Shown: positions 45,701 to 51,930 of the stretch, piece by piece
Layout: every line of letters begins with the position of its first letter
Numbering within the stretch: position 1 is the stretch's first letter
Source: Pachyseris speciosa
Lineage: Eukaryota; Cnidaria; Anthozoa; Scleractinia; Pachyseridae
Length of the DNA stretch: 64,000 nt
Direction of reading: 5' to 3'
NCBI GenBank assembly: GCA_016490735.1
Contig: JAEMWC010000105.1
Coordinates: 1,125,001-1,189,000 of the forward strand
Position numbers and translations under genes: made by a program
Notes under the pieces: model-generated
What the model saw: the letters and a program-made list of their open reading frames with translations, nothing else
The model's database searches: none
What the model was told of the DNA's origin: nothing

Positions 45701-47738
45701 TTTTTGTTGATGAGAACGGTGTAACATGCACGTTGAAGCTGGACAGTTTACCGTTTCATTTTTCGGACTTGTTTATTCCTCTTCGCATTCCTGCTGATTT
45801 TCAGGTAAACATCATTCTTTTAACATTTTATGCATTTGATAAATGATATACCAAATGAGGAACCATCAGAATGCCAAACGGAAATACAGTTATGCCGATC
45901 CTGACCTCTGCCTTCGCGATATTTCTTTGGGCAAGAGGCTTCGGTTGCTCTGACTAGCTGTGACGAAATCCTTGTGCAGTGAAAAGGTCTTGATACCATG
46001 CCATAGAAAATACAGCCCATCAGAATGAAGGAAAGCCGTTGTATCTTCGTCAGTATTGCACCGAACCTTCCCGTCGTGCACCACGTTGATTGTGTAAAGC
46101 AATGTATTTTCCATGACATGGTGTAAAATATTTAATTATCCAAAGCTTTCATATAGTATACCATGAAATATCCCAGTTTTCGCACTTGTGTGTACCCTAG
46201 ACTACAAGGGAGTGGAATATTCCATAGCATATCACTCGCATTCATTGCATGATACTGGCTTATAGGTTGCTGGCCTAACAGAAGAGCTCTCCTAGAATAG
46301 TGGCTTACTCTAAAAGTAGAAATTATGTCCATTCGCAAGACTCCTCCGTCGTTGCATTAGTTTGGCCATAGAAATAGTTAACAATTATTCACCGAAGTGG
46401 AGATATGCAGCGAGGTAAATATCCAGCACTTTCACCGACATTGAGGTGAATAATTGTTTTAGTGTATACCACACAAGCTGAATAATTTGCAGCCTGCCAA
46501 AACAAAACATTACTTTATGTATGACAATGTACCCTCAAGCGGTCGGAAATTTTAAAATCTCGCGCGCTGGCTGCTCGGAGGTGAATAGTACTGGTGCTTT
46601 GCTAATCACCTCCGAGTTAACCAATCAGAGCTCTTGAAAAGCACTATTCACTTGTGTGTGGTATATACTAATCTGAGTTACCTACTTGAATCGAACCCGC
46701 GACTTTTCCAACACTGTTCAAATGGTACAATCAGTGAGCTACTGGGGGACTTGTAGTGGAATAAGTACTTCTTTACAAGTCTCCGGGGACCGGGCACGTC
46801 ATTGGCTAGGGGTTCATGCTAACCGAGAAAGGGAGGGGAGGCAGGGAAATGGAGTCATGCCACTACCATTCAAAGTAGCCCGTTAGATAGTTGCCCATTT
46901 GCAGAGTCAGTAGTTTCTTTCGTTGCGGTCAGGTCTAGAACTATTTCTGGCAACTTTCTGGTGTTCAGTACTTCGCAAAATACCAGTGGATGACCAGAGT
47001 AGAGGGAACATCCAAAGCGATAGGAAGAAGGGAAAATTTTGCACTTCTTTTTGTTTCATGCTACAGTCATAAACCGAAGTGCGGTGAAGATAAACCTACT
47101 TTCCTACTTTCCTTTTCTGACGTCTAAAGTTGAACGTGGATTGTTTATTATTGTGGTTTTAGACGAGTCCAGTCTCCGTTATTAAGGAAAGGCTTTTTTT
47201 TGGGTTATGGGACTACATCACGAAAGTTCAACGAACAAGGTAAGCGTAGCTTATCAGTTCCATTAATCTTTGTTGTATGACTTGTCTACTCTATGAACAT
47301 CCTCTTCAAATTAAATTGAACTCTATCTTTACCTGCCTTGCAGTGGAGACCCGACGGGTACTGGGGCCGAGTCTGTTGTCTGTCTTTCAGTTGAATGGAG
47401 CACTATGGGGAAGATATTGGAGGAGCGCCTGCTGCCATTCGTTACGAGCGCTTCAGGTAAGTATTATTGACTAGTGTAAAAAATAAGACGGCTACGTGGA
47501 AGACGTGAAAAACGCGTTCTGCTGCGGGTATTTGCTTGTTTAATTTTCTACTGACAGCACTTGTATTTTTTCAGATGATGAAGTGCGTCTTGGGATATTC
47601 CTTCCTCCTCTCCAACATCTTCTGCTAAAATTCCGTCCTCTCAATCAAGCCACTGTGGTCTCCGTGGCAACGGATGACTGGCGCTTGCTACAACTGGTGG
47701 AATCTTACCTACTGCAGTTCGAGGTGGTCAGTGGGTAA
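15734..47738 (+). CDS. AP5B1: AP-5 complex subunit beta-1 (AP5B1), whole gene, at least 35 exons
   Basis: Large beta-type subunit of the AP-5 adaptor complex, which works with SPG11/SPG15 on late endosomes and lysosomes in retrieval of cargo. The start ATG at 15734 opens MSAAISTWTKNLEQFRRSPE, matching the family's WxxxLxxFRxSPxxF N-terminus. The stop is TAA at 47736-47738. I traced exons by GT-AG borders, phase and similarity to vertebrate AP5B1; the sum is about 940 codons against about 880 in human. Clear family matches include the TACECLWELE segment, FKSQFITW...LLLLKMKFLDDLF, PHTVDLLNAV, RDRARFYYCLLTNV, the appendage-like FVDENGVTC...HFSDLFIPL, and VATDDWRLLQL near the C-terminus. Mammalian AP5B1 is encoded in very few exons; here introns split it over 32 kb. 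Confidence 0.92.
16545..17462. mobile_element. 0.9-kb fold-back element with about 90-bp ends, in AP5B1 intron 1
   Basis: Left end CACAAACTTGTACCCTGC, then GCAGAGTCTCCTTC; right end GAAGGAGACTCTGCTTGC, then AGGGTAACAAACTTGTG. Each end is itself palindromic around TTTTTCTAGGAAGAT-type sequence. On the minus strand 17287-17012 is an open frame of about 91 codons containing DTICLICGIRLIGEQ, a CxxC motif followed by FMEQIRELCRKYY that looks protein-derived. It may be a remnant of an element gene or a captured exon. Its function is unknown. Confidence 0.65.
17500..17551 (+). repeat. (TAA)n microsatellite
   Basis: About 17 uninterrupted TAA units just downstream of the fold-back element. Tracts of this kind here usually mark old retroposon tails, but no body is recognisable beside this one. 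Confidence 0.9.
18105..18410. repeat. fold-back repeat in AP5B1 intron 2
   Basis: The left arm GCTGCCATCTTGGTTGTAAC is matched in reverse by TTAACTAAGATGGCAGCAG. The outer arms (ACAGACTGTTCACACTCC and GTGGACTATAAACAGTCT) also match imperfectly. The interior is G-rich (CTGTGGGGGAGGGAG) opposite a C-rich right side. Confidence 0.55.
19242..19395. repeat. near-perfect 150-bp fold-back repeat
   Basis: TAACCTAGGTCAAAATGAAA followed by TTCCTTTGTCT on the left pairs with AGACAAAGGAATTTCATTTT followed by GACCTAGGGTA on the right. The loop is only about 25 nt. The outer arms pair through CAAGTTGTTTTTTATT and AATAAAAAATAACCAGAG. Confidence 0.75.
19600..20460. repeat. cluster of three tRNA-like SINE/repeat copies, two direct and one inverted
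   Basis: The tRNA-like cores are at 19675-19747 (minus), 19996-20068 (minus) and 20275-20337 (plus). Each has a 5' GTAGTGTAGTGGTTATCAC D-arm/box A and a 3' GTCGGTTCGATTCCGAC T-arm/box B. The copy at 19996-20068 has a pairable 7-bp acceptor stem, and the anticodon position reads GGT or AGT (threonine) with a mismatched stem. The flanks TTTCAATAGAGATGTGTGTC and AAGTGGCCACxxTGCCAGCG are shared, so the tRNA part is embedded in a longer unit of about 290 bp. I treat them as pseudo-tRNAs. Confidence 0.75.
22098..22447. repeat. 350-bp fold-back MITE in AP5B1 intron 3
   Basis: Left end GTGTTCCGCAAAAGGGGCAT, then ATATCACTTTTTTGCC; right end GGCAAAAAAGCGATATACGC, then CCCTTATGCCGAACACC. Pairing continues inward through AATCCAAA. 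No coding frame. Confidence 0.7.
24490..24632. repeat. short-period repeat containing 'GCCGCCTACTTTG'
   Basis: The phrase CGCCTACTTT occurs three times within 140 bp, each followed by an AT-rich stretch. The spacing is irregular, so it is a loose tandem or a MITE remnant. Confidence 0.4.
25018..25242. repeat. 225-bp fold-back repeat
   Basis: GATCTGGGATGAGTGACAAA on the left pairs with TTTGTCACTCATCCCAAATC on the right. The outer arms TGTTTTCAAGC and GCTTGAAAACA also pair. The centre is G-rich then C-rich (GAGGGGGAGGGGGG and CTCTCCCCCTC). Confidence 0.7.
26771..26815. repeat. end fragment of the CTCTATTAAGCCCC MITE family
   Basis: TACCATAAAAGCTCTATTAAG followed by a run of about 14 C matches the left end of the element at 8277. 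After the C-run the sequence departs from the family, so this is a truncated copy. Confidence 0.6.
27838..28178. repeat. CTCTATTAAGCCCC MITE family, second long copy (inverted)
   Basis: Reads GGGGGGGCTTAATAGAGAGG at one end, and ACAAAAACCGACTTCC and TTATTAGAGAGGGGGTA at the other. It is the reverse complement of the 8277-8571 element in the same order, with the shared internal phrase AACTGCAGTGAAACTTTATT. It lies in AP5B1 intron 9. Confidence 0.7.
28269..41488 (+). CDS. AP5B1: AP5B1 exons 10-26 (central solenoid)
   Basis: Exons: 28269-28346, 29757-29818, 30749-30803, 30944-30997, 31459-31593, 32662-32700, 32989-33063, 33145-33200, 34332-34419, 35007-35094, 35909-35974, 36799-36952, 38332-38421, 39012-39147, 40184-40319, 41109-41156 and 41430-41488. 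All phases agree. The intron after 33063 uses a GC donor (AAG|GCAAGT); all others are GT-AG. Protein landmarks: MDNIGFLNTTGVFHVMCQ, WVSTVDLSVFHMLLLLK, GDEMLLLQRMLL, FEWLMYFPCDE, KILCLCLDHE, VALFRSIYWYYKHHW, HPQFIPHTVDLLNAV and ICASYRDIDIRDRARFYY, each with a counterpart in vertebrate AP5B1. Confidence 0.92.
29030..29552. repeat. palindromic pair of tRNA-Thr-like SINEs
   Basis: The cores are at 29104-29175 (minus) and 29396-29468 (plus). Each has a pairable 7-bp acceptor stem (GGCTTCA with TGAAGTC), a good D-arm (TAGCTCAGTTGGTTAGAGC) and T-arm (ACGGGTTCGAACCCCGT), and anticodon GGT. The anticodon stem carries one extra C (TAATCGCGA instead of the expected TAATGCGA), which breaks pairing, so these are SINE heads rather than working tRNA genes. 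The flank GAAGAATGATCCTCGCAGTT and GCAATTTATGCAATTGCG is shared by both and by the copy at 39635. Confidence 0.8.
30464..30656 (-). repeat. Nin-DC-type SINE fragment with (ATT)n tail
   Basis: Read on the minus strand it contains GTCTCCGGGTACTCCGGTTT, then TCCCTCTCCTC, AAAACCAACATTTGATTT, and an (ATT)n tail. This matches the core and tail of the longer copy at 37596. The tRNA-like head is missing (5' truncated). Confidence 0.75.
31145..31385. repeat. GGGCCCAGTTGTTC MITE family
   Basis: Starts GGGCCCAGTTGTTCCAAG and ends GCTTTCGAACAACCGGGCCC. CTAATCCCGGGCTAACG near the left end is mirrored by GGTTAGCGTCAATC near the right. Confidence 0.65.
31850..32276. repeat. inverted-repeat element ending in AACCTCGATCTTACCG
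   Basis: The left arm has TTAAGATTGAGGTTTTTTGG and CCCGCAAACCGCGAACG. The right arm has ACCGCAAACCGCGGTTTGCC and CCAAACCTCGATCTTACC. Its right end passes directly into the hexamer array, which may have grown from the terminal TTACCG. Confidence 0.55.
32274..32543. repeat. (GTTACC)n-type hexamer array
   Basis: About 270 bp of TTACCG/TTATCG hexamers with drift in the fifth position. Because the period is six, both strands stay open and read as alternating Thr-Val peptides. These are not genes. It is not the animal TTAGGG telomere repeat. Confidence 0.9.
33640..33824. repeat. 185-bp fold-back MITE
   Basis: TAGGCCATTTCCGAATTACC on the left pairs with GGTAATTCGGAATTGGCCTA on the right. GCCTCTTTTTCAAAGTGAGG pairs with the CTCGCTTTGAAAAAGAGGC side. 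It may be flanked by TA. Confidence 0.75.
33980..34221. repeat. MITE with TTAAAGGAGCTACGTCAC ends
   Basis: Left TTAAAGGAGCTACGTCACGG; right TTGTGACCGAGCTCCTTTAA. The ends match imperfectly in inverted orientation. It is noncoding, in AP5B1 intron 17. Confidence 0.6.
35557..35790. repeat. MITE with GGGCCCGTTTCTCGAAAG ends
   Basis: GCCCGTTTCTCGAAAGTCCC plus GAAACCTTTTCGGGCC on the left mirrors GGCCCGAAAAGTTTCGGG plus CTTTCGAGAAACGCACG on the right. It is distinct from the GGGCCCAGTTG family despite the similar start. Confidence 0.7.
36131..36420. mobile_element. TA-flanked MITE, copy A
   Basis: Ends GAGCGCTTTTCAATTGACTG and CACTCAATTGAAAACCGCTC, flanked by TA on both sides. The interior includes AATGAGCCAATCAGAATACG and GCCGGCGCAAAGCGCG. 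Copy B at 43519-43798 matches throughout. The TA duplication suits Tc1/mariner mobilisation. A more diverged relative is visible near 24895-25015. Confidence 0.8.
37596..37900 (+). repeat. tRNA-headed SINE with Nin-DC-like core and (ATT)n tail
   Basis: The head GGCGCAGTGATGAGAGCGCT with GGGTTCGATTCCCGG is tRNA-derived. The core CTCTGCTCCGAGAGG, then TTTTTCTCCGGGTACTCCGG, resembles the Nin domain described in eumetazoan SINEs. The tail has ATTTGATTTATT, ACTTAAATAAAGTGATT and about 12 ATT units. It lies in AP5B1 intron 21. Confidence 0.8.
38130..38277 (+). repeat. retroposon 3' tail with long (ATT)n tract
   Basis: TTCTTGAATAAATTATTATC followed by about 18 ATT units, ending four bases after position 38270. 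It looks like another non-LTR or SINE 3' end, with a body too degraded to name. It lies just 5' of AP5B1 exon 22. Confidence 0.6.
39488..39568. repeat. 81-bp palindrome
   Basis: CAACACACTGGGACAAGATA, then AACAAA, pairs with TTTGTTTATCTTGTCCCAGT, then GCGTTG, around a 25-nt loop. Confidence 0.65.
39635..39855 (-). repeat. tRNA-Thr-like SINE, degenerate copy
   Basis: The tRNA-like core is at 39712-39784 (minus). It shares the GAATGATCCTCGCAGTTGTG flank and GGTCAATTGTGGGTTC with the 29030 pair. The T-arm has a mismatch (GGGATTTGAACCC on the plus strand) and the D-arm is damaged (CTGTTGCCAACTGAG). Confidence 0.7.
40660..40863. repeat. MITE with TTAGTATAAATCTGCT ends
   Basis: TTTTAGTATAAATCTGCTAG on the left and CAGCAGATTTATACTAATA on the right. 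CTACTCACTATCTATC and GATAGCGAGTAG form an inner hairpin. Confidence 0.65.
42197..47738 (+). CDS. AP5B1: AP5B1 exons 27-35 (C-terminal appendage-like region)
   Basis: Firm exons: 42197-42254, 42338-42413, 43419-43495, 44493-44543, 45338-45401, 45696-45804, 47163-47239, 47344-47456 and 47575-47738. Phase fails between 42413 and 43419 and between 43495 and 44493 unless small exons are added. A 23-nt exon at 43222-43244 (acceptor TTGTTAACAG) and a 16-nt exon at 43819-43834 (acceptor CTCTCTTAG, donor GTATCT) restore the frame; both are provisional. Conserved phrases: VKHIGAPFLKL, ITVNFCPLDPVPANF, the LPFHFSDLFIPLRIP segment, LFFGLWDYI, and SVEWSTMGKILEERLLPFV. The last exon ends VATDDWRLLQLVESYLLQF near the C-terminus. 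Confidence 0.85.
42874..42966. repeat. GGGTCCAGTTGCTCGA MITE, short copy
   Basis: CCAGTTGCTCGATGCATGGT and CATGCTTCGAACAACTCAGC form the ends, with an inner GTTAACCTACCGGTAGGTTA palindrome. It is the closest relative of the 4388 copy. Confidence 0.65.
43519..43798. mobile_element. TA-flanked MITE, copy B
   Basis: Ends GAGCGGTTTTCAATTGAGTG and CACTCAATTGAAAACCGCTC match each other perfectly in inverted orientation. TA flanks both sides (43517-43518 and 43799-43800). It sits directly between AP5B1 exon 29 and the provisional 16-nt exon at 43819. Confidence 0.85.
43950..44230 (+). repeat. (CTGA)n imperfect tetranucleotide array
   Basis: Clusters of GACTGACTGACTG are interspersed with CTGGCTGG and TGACTGATTGA variants. 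The purest block is near 44075-44115. Intronic. Confidence 0.85.
44800..45265. repeat. GGGCCCGGCTGTTCGAAAG MITE with a nested retroposon tail
   Basis: Left part TTTGTTCAAAGCGCTGTTAA, then GCTAATCCCGGGTTAG; right part GCGTTAATCGGCTTTCGAAC, then AGCCGGGCCC. Between them, at about 44850-45095, lies an insertion ending AATAAAGATT and an (ATT)n tract at 45035-45090, which looks like a 3' retroposon tail. Confidence 0.6.
46350..46675. repeat. MITE with AATTATTCACC core repeats
   Basis: AACAATTATTCACCGAAGTG and GAGGTGAATAATTGTTTTAG are an inner inverted pair. AGTGTATACCACACAAGCTG and ACTTGTGTGTGGTATATACT form a second pair. It lies in AP5B1 intron 32. Confidence 0.6.
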
Positions 47739-48403
47739 CTTCATCCAACTTATCAGTTGAAAAGCTTGGCGACTAAGCAAGAGAGGTCAGGCGCGTCAGC
47801 CTTATCGCTTGATTGACCGTAAAGGTGTGGCGAAAGAGGTCACATAAAGGAGTTGTTCCAAAGAACTCATCATATGGCCGAAAATGGAGACCTTAAAGAC
47901 TTAAATGGAAGCCTAATTATCCAATCAAAATGGTTATGAGAACTCATGAAATAAGTTCAAATCCGTCGTTTACCAGTGAGACGATCATGCGGAAAAGTTG
48001 GACTGAACAGAAAATTGTGATAGCGTGCTTAGAATTCGCTTGGATATAACAAGAGTTATACTTTCACGAATGTCGGAAAGTGCGTTAAGGTGCTTTCTCT
48101 GGACATGCGCATTACAGTGGTGTTGCTGAGGTTTTATGATTTATCTCTCTAAAGTGACACTCCGTTGCTACACAGAGGTTCGTTTCTTAAAACTCCCGAA
48201 GAGTTTCGGCCCACAACAGTATGTTTTATAACAGGTTTTGTATCTGTATCAGTTTGCGGAAGTTTTTCAAGCAATTAGCCCGGCCTGTTTCTTGATCTTG
48301 TGAAGTTTTCTATTTTTTTCTCTCAAAATTATTAAAATTCGAATTTCTGGCTGTACTGAAAACAAATTGTAAATAATATAATAATTTCACCGCCGAAGGT
48401 ATA

Positions 48404-48473
48404 AATAAATGCTTTTATTTTCATACATGCATGTCTCGTATTAATTTGCATGGGTATACCAATGTGAAATAAA
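48404..48473 (+). terminator. AATAAA polyadenylation signals downstream of AP5B1
   Basis: AATAAA hexamers at 48404-48409 and 48468-48473 lie about 0.7 kb after the AP5B1 stop and are followed by T-rich sequence. They are reasonable poly(A) signals, but no transcript evidence is available. Confidence 0.45.
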
Positions 48474-48859
48474 TATATTTCTTTCCTTGTTTTTATTGTA
48501 CACTGTCTGTTACGAGAACTTTCTAGCTGTCAATCAATGTTTCATCTTTAAAGACGTCACTCTGTTCTAAGCAATACGATTGGACAATCGAATGTGCTGT
48601 TCCATATTAGGCTGATTTTTTGCGGAAAACAGTTCTGATCTTTGAAACTAGTAATCTTTACTCTTTAATAACCATAATAGCGCACTCCCCTTGGGGCTTT
48701 TCAGGAACTATCAGGTACAGGTAATAAAAACGGTAGAAAATAAGTAATCACGTAAACTGAGGTACGTTAAGCGAAGTATAATGAATTCCGTGTGGTTCTG
48801 TGCAATTGTTCTCTCGTTAAGGTCTTGAAAGTTGCAAGAGAACTGCTACTCTTTGTAAT

Positions 48860-48958
48860 ACATAAAATATGAGCGGGAGACCTTTATGGGCATTTAAAAC
48901 GGCGAGCCACAGGCGAGCCGTTTTAAAGCCCATAAAGGTCTCCCGCTCATATTTATGT
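48860..48958. repeat. near-perfect 99-bp palindrome (MITE)
   Basis: ATATGAGCGGGAGACCTTTA, then TGGGC, on the left pairs base for base with GCCCATAAAGGTCTCCCGCT, then CATAT, on the right. AAAACGGC and GCCGTTTT flank a loop of about 14 nt that contains GAGCC. Confidence 0.85.
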
Positions 48959-49492
48959 TACTTGTGAAATGAAACAATAGATTGTGTTTGTCGTGTTTGT
49001 AATGTTAATCAGTAGAGATCTGTATCAAAGTTAATGCAAACTAATTAGCGGAGCAGGACACCTTTATGAAAGTTAATAATTTTTATTGGGGTTTAGAGAG
49101 ATACACATGTGACTCAAATATTACCCGTAGATTGGTCGTTAGTGTTATGAATTATTAATGAATTTTACAAATGTTCTTAATATCCAGTTTAGTTATTTAT
49201 TTATAACAGTATTTATACAGGGTGCTCTCTCACAGCAGTTTGTCTCAAATTTTAATTTTAACCTCTCTAAATTGGAAAGTGCGATGTCCAGCGGCGGTTC
49301 TGTACAAGGGCATTTGAAGCGAGTTACGATTACGTGTTACGTGATCATGAAAATTGGAACGTGTGTTAAATGCACTTCAGAGATAGTCTAGTAGATAATC
49401 TAGTAGCAGATGAAAAACTTCGATTTTCAATGTCAAACGGAAATCGCATTTAAGGAGTGTTTATAAGTTATATTATTTGCCAAATTGCATTT

Positions 49493-50224
49493 CTACCATA
49501 AGCTGATTGGCTCCATTCCACTAACAGGCAAGGACTTCAGCCACTGAATACATTTCTGTCTGTAGTCCTGAAAGTAGAACTCTCTCTCAAGCGAGAATGC
49601 TTGGGAAAATTGTTCTGCATCCTTGTTTGTCGCATCTGTCTTCTTCTGAATGCCACCTTTTCTTTGTAATGGCATCTTTCTGGCTTTAACACCCTTCTTA
49701 GTTTGCACTTTGTTAAAGCTGTCAGTTTTGTCTTTATTTTGCACTCTAGTTTTAGCATTCGCAGTAACTCTTTTGTTCAAAGCTGAAATCCTGCCAAGCC
49801 ACTCAGAATGCCAGCATTCTGGGAACTTCACATCTTCGCGCAATCTTCGTTTCCCAGCACTACCCACGACCGTTTTCTCCATATTTGGTGTTTTTGTTGC
49901 CCCTGCGCTCTCCTTAGCCACCCCAATTGTTTGTCGCTGTTCAAGGAGCGGACTGCGGCAACCAACTTCCCGCCGAAAAGCGGAACCAGCGACATTTTTG
50001 GCGGAAATTTCTGATGACCTCCTGACCAGAGGTAATCCCTGCCTTTCTTGCGTTCTGTTTTGCTTGTTCCCAGTCTTCACGGGTTCAGAGCCATCGGATA
50101 TCCTTCGAAGTGTAACACTTTCGTTTTTGCTCTCGAGAGATATAACTGATTTCTGTACCAGCGTTGGCATGCTACCAAATTTTGTCGGCAGTGGAACTGT
50201 TGGCAATTCCTTTGCCATCGCCAT
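49493..50224 (-). CDS. unidentified 243-residue basic protein, probable single coding exon
   Basis: An open frame of 243 codons with stop at 49493-49495. The protein is hydrophilic, rich in Lys, Arg, Ser and Gln, and has no membrane segment. A Trp-containing patch (KFPECWHSEWLGRISALN) sits near the middle. A compact C-terminal end (FYFQDYRQKCIQWLKSLP) looks like a short conserved motif, but I cannot name a family. On the minus strand a CTTCAATTTCAG acceptor lies just upstream (50251-50262), suggesting a 5' exon, and the frame stays open back to it. The plus strand is also open over 49650-50243, but that reading is a less likely gene. Confidence 0.6.
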   Translation of the reverse strand: MAMAKELPTVPLPTKFGSMPTLVQKSVISLESKNESVTLRRISDGSEPVKTGNKQNRTQERQGLPLVRRSSEISAKNVAGSAFRREVGCRSPLLEQRQTIGVAKESAGATKTPNMEKTVVGSAGKRRLREDVKFPECWHSEWLGRISALNKRVTANAKTRVQNKDKTDSFNKVQTKKGVKARKMPLQRKGGIQKKTDATNKDAEQFSQAFSLEREFYFQDYRQKCIQWLKSLPVSGMEPISLW

Positions 50225-50262
50225 CCTTACTCCTGATGTGTGAATGTTTGCTGAAATTGAAG

Positions 50263-51686
50263 TAAACCCGTTTAATTATGAGAAATAATGCAGGGTAAAT
50301 CGAGGCTCCTATCAGTCGCCGCTTTAGCTACACCTGTAATTTGTGAATCAAGTCCGACAAAAGAGCGGCGGCTCATCAGTTAGGTAACGGCAGTTTTACT
50401 GATTTGGTGCCACTTCATGCGACACAGAAACGGCGTCTGATGCATATGCTGCTCTTTTCATATACCGAACCGTTATGCATCGATCACTTAAAGCAAGTTT
50501 GAAGAGGAAGTTAGAAGAATTTTGCTTACGTGATAATAAATGAAAGTTACTTTTGTCGTACACTTTCCCAGAGAAATATCACTTGGCAAGCTCCGCTGAC
50601 TATTTTTTGTTTTACCATCAGTGAAACACGAGGAACAATTTGCTTTTCGTGCAAGCAAAGAAGCAATTCATCTGCACGTAAACTCAGCTATTTTTAAAAT
50701 AATTAATCAACTTTTATCCTAAACAGCTGTCATTTGATGCTTCTAATAAAGGAAACCCTTAAGTCTGAAAATAGCTCGGAAGCTTAAGTGATTGGTCAAT
50801 TGCTGCACCCTCCATGGTCTGTTTATTAGAGAGTAAGTTAAATAAAATGGAAGCTAATTGTGTTTTTCTTGCCATTTCACTTGTCAATAACCTGTTCATG
50901 GTTTTTAATCCACTTCATTTTTGCGACTTCAAAAGCGGAGCGGCATATTAATCGCAATGCCCCCATACCCCATTGTGTAAGACGACAAATGAATTTGCTT
51001 ATGTTGTCAGCTTGTCAGTCTTAATGCTCCTCGAAGCTCGTCTTTTTGTTTTAGAAATCCCTTTTCTTGCGTAGGAGATCGTAAATTTTTACTGCTGCAT
51101 CAAGACGACCACGAAAACAATTCTCCTAAATCGTGATATCTTACGTTATATTTTTCACTTTTATTTTGCGTCGACACAACTATTCAGCTTTAATTTTCAA
51201 ACACTATCCACGTTTCAGTGACAAAATTGTCAGTTTTACGTTGTGTTTGTTTTAATATTTATTATTATTATTATTATTATTATTCCCTAGCAATCCAGAT
51301 TTCTAGTTCTTTTTTTTCTATACTTATCACCTCTCCCATTGCAGGAATAAATATCGTTCTTTTGATCGAATCAACAGGATTTCTTTGCCACCGATTTTGC
51401 GTGTCTTACCCTCATTCTAAACGCGTCTACGTTTTACTTATGCACAAGAAATACAATTCAGTATTCATTTTATCACTTTGCCTGCACAACCACATTCAGC
51501 CACGTCACTAACTGAAATGAAAAACTTCAAATTTAACCGTCGTTAGCGATTTTAATCTGAGCCAGAAAACCTATCTAACGGTAAAATTTGACGGAGTTTA
51601 TTAGACAACACTGTCGACCACACCATAATAAGAAGGCTTCCTACCTCGCACTGTCGAAACGCTCAAATAAATTACGTTTACAAAGC
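50263..51686. other. no gene recognised
   Basis: AT-rich sequence with a short (ATT)n tract at 51258-51284. The open frames here are short and lack splice-bounded coding character. Confidence 0.4.
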
Positions 51687-51930
51687 ACATTTCTTGAGCG
51701 CTTTCCTTTGGAATGGAAAAACCAGTCGTTCCAGCGGGACAACAAATGGAACAGTCCTTCCCACTGGAAATTGTTCGTGAAAATGGAATAACTTCATGAT
51801 TATTCTTTTTACGGAAATGACTGGAATATCACTGAACCTTTTGTCTCACACTGAAGTCTCTCTTTTTCCAGTGGAAGGATTGTTCCACTTGTTGTTCCAC
51901 CCGGTTTTTCCATTCAAAAGGTAAGCCCTC
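51687..51930. repeat. 245-bp fold-back MITE
   Basis: CTTTGGAATGGAAAAACCAG, then CGGGACAACAAATGGAAC, on the left pairs with GTTCCACTTGTTGTTCCACC and CGGTTTTTCCATTCAAAAGG on the right. CCCACTGGAAA and TTCCAGTGGAA also pair inside. Confidence 0.75.

Noticed and set aside
49650..50243. Plus-strand 197-codon ORF with hydrophobic segments
   Set aside because: It is the shadow of the minus-strand frame, which has the better start context, an upstream acceptor and a motif-like C-terminus.
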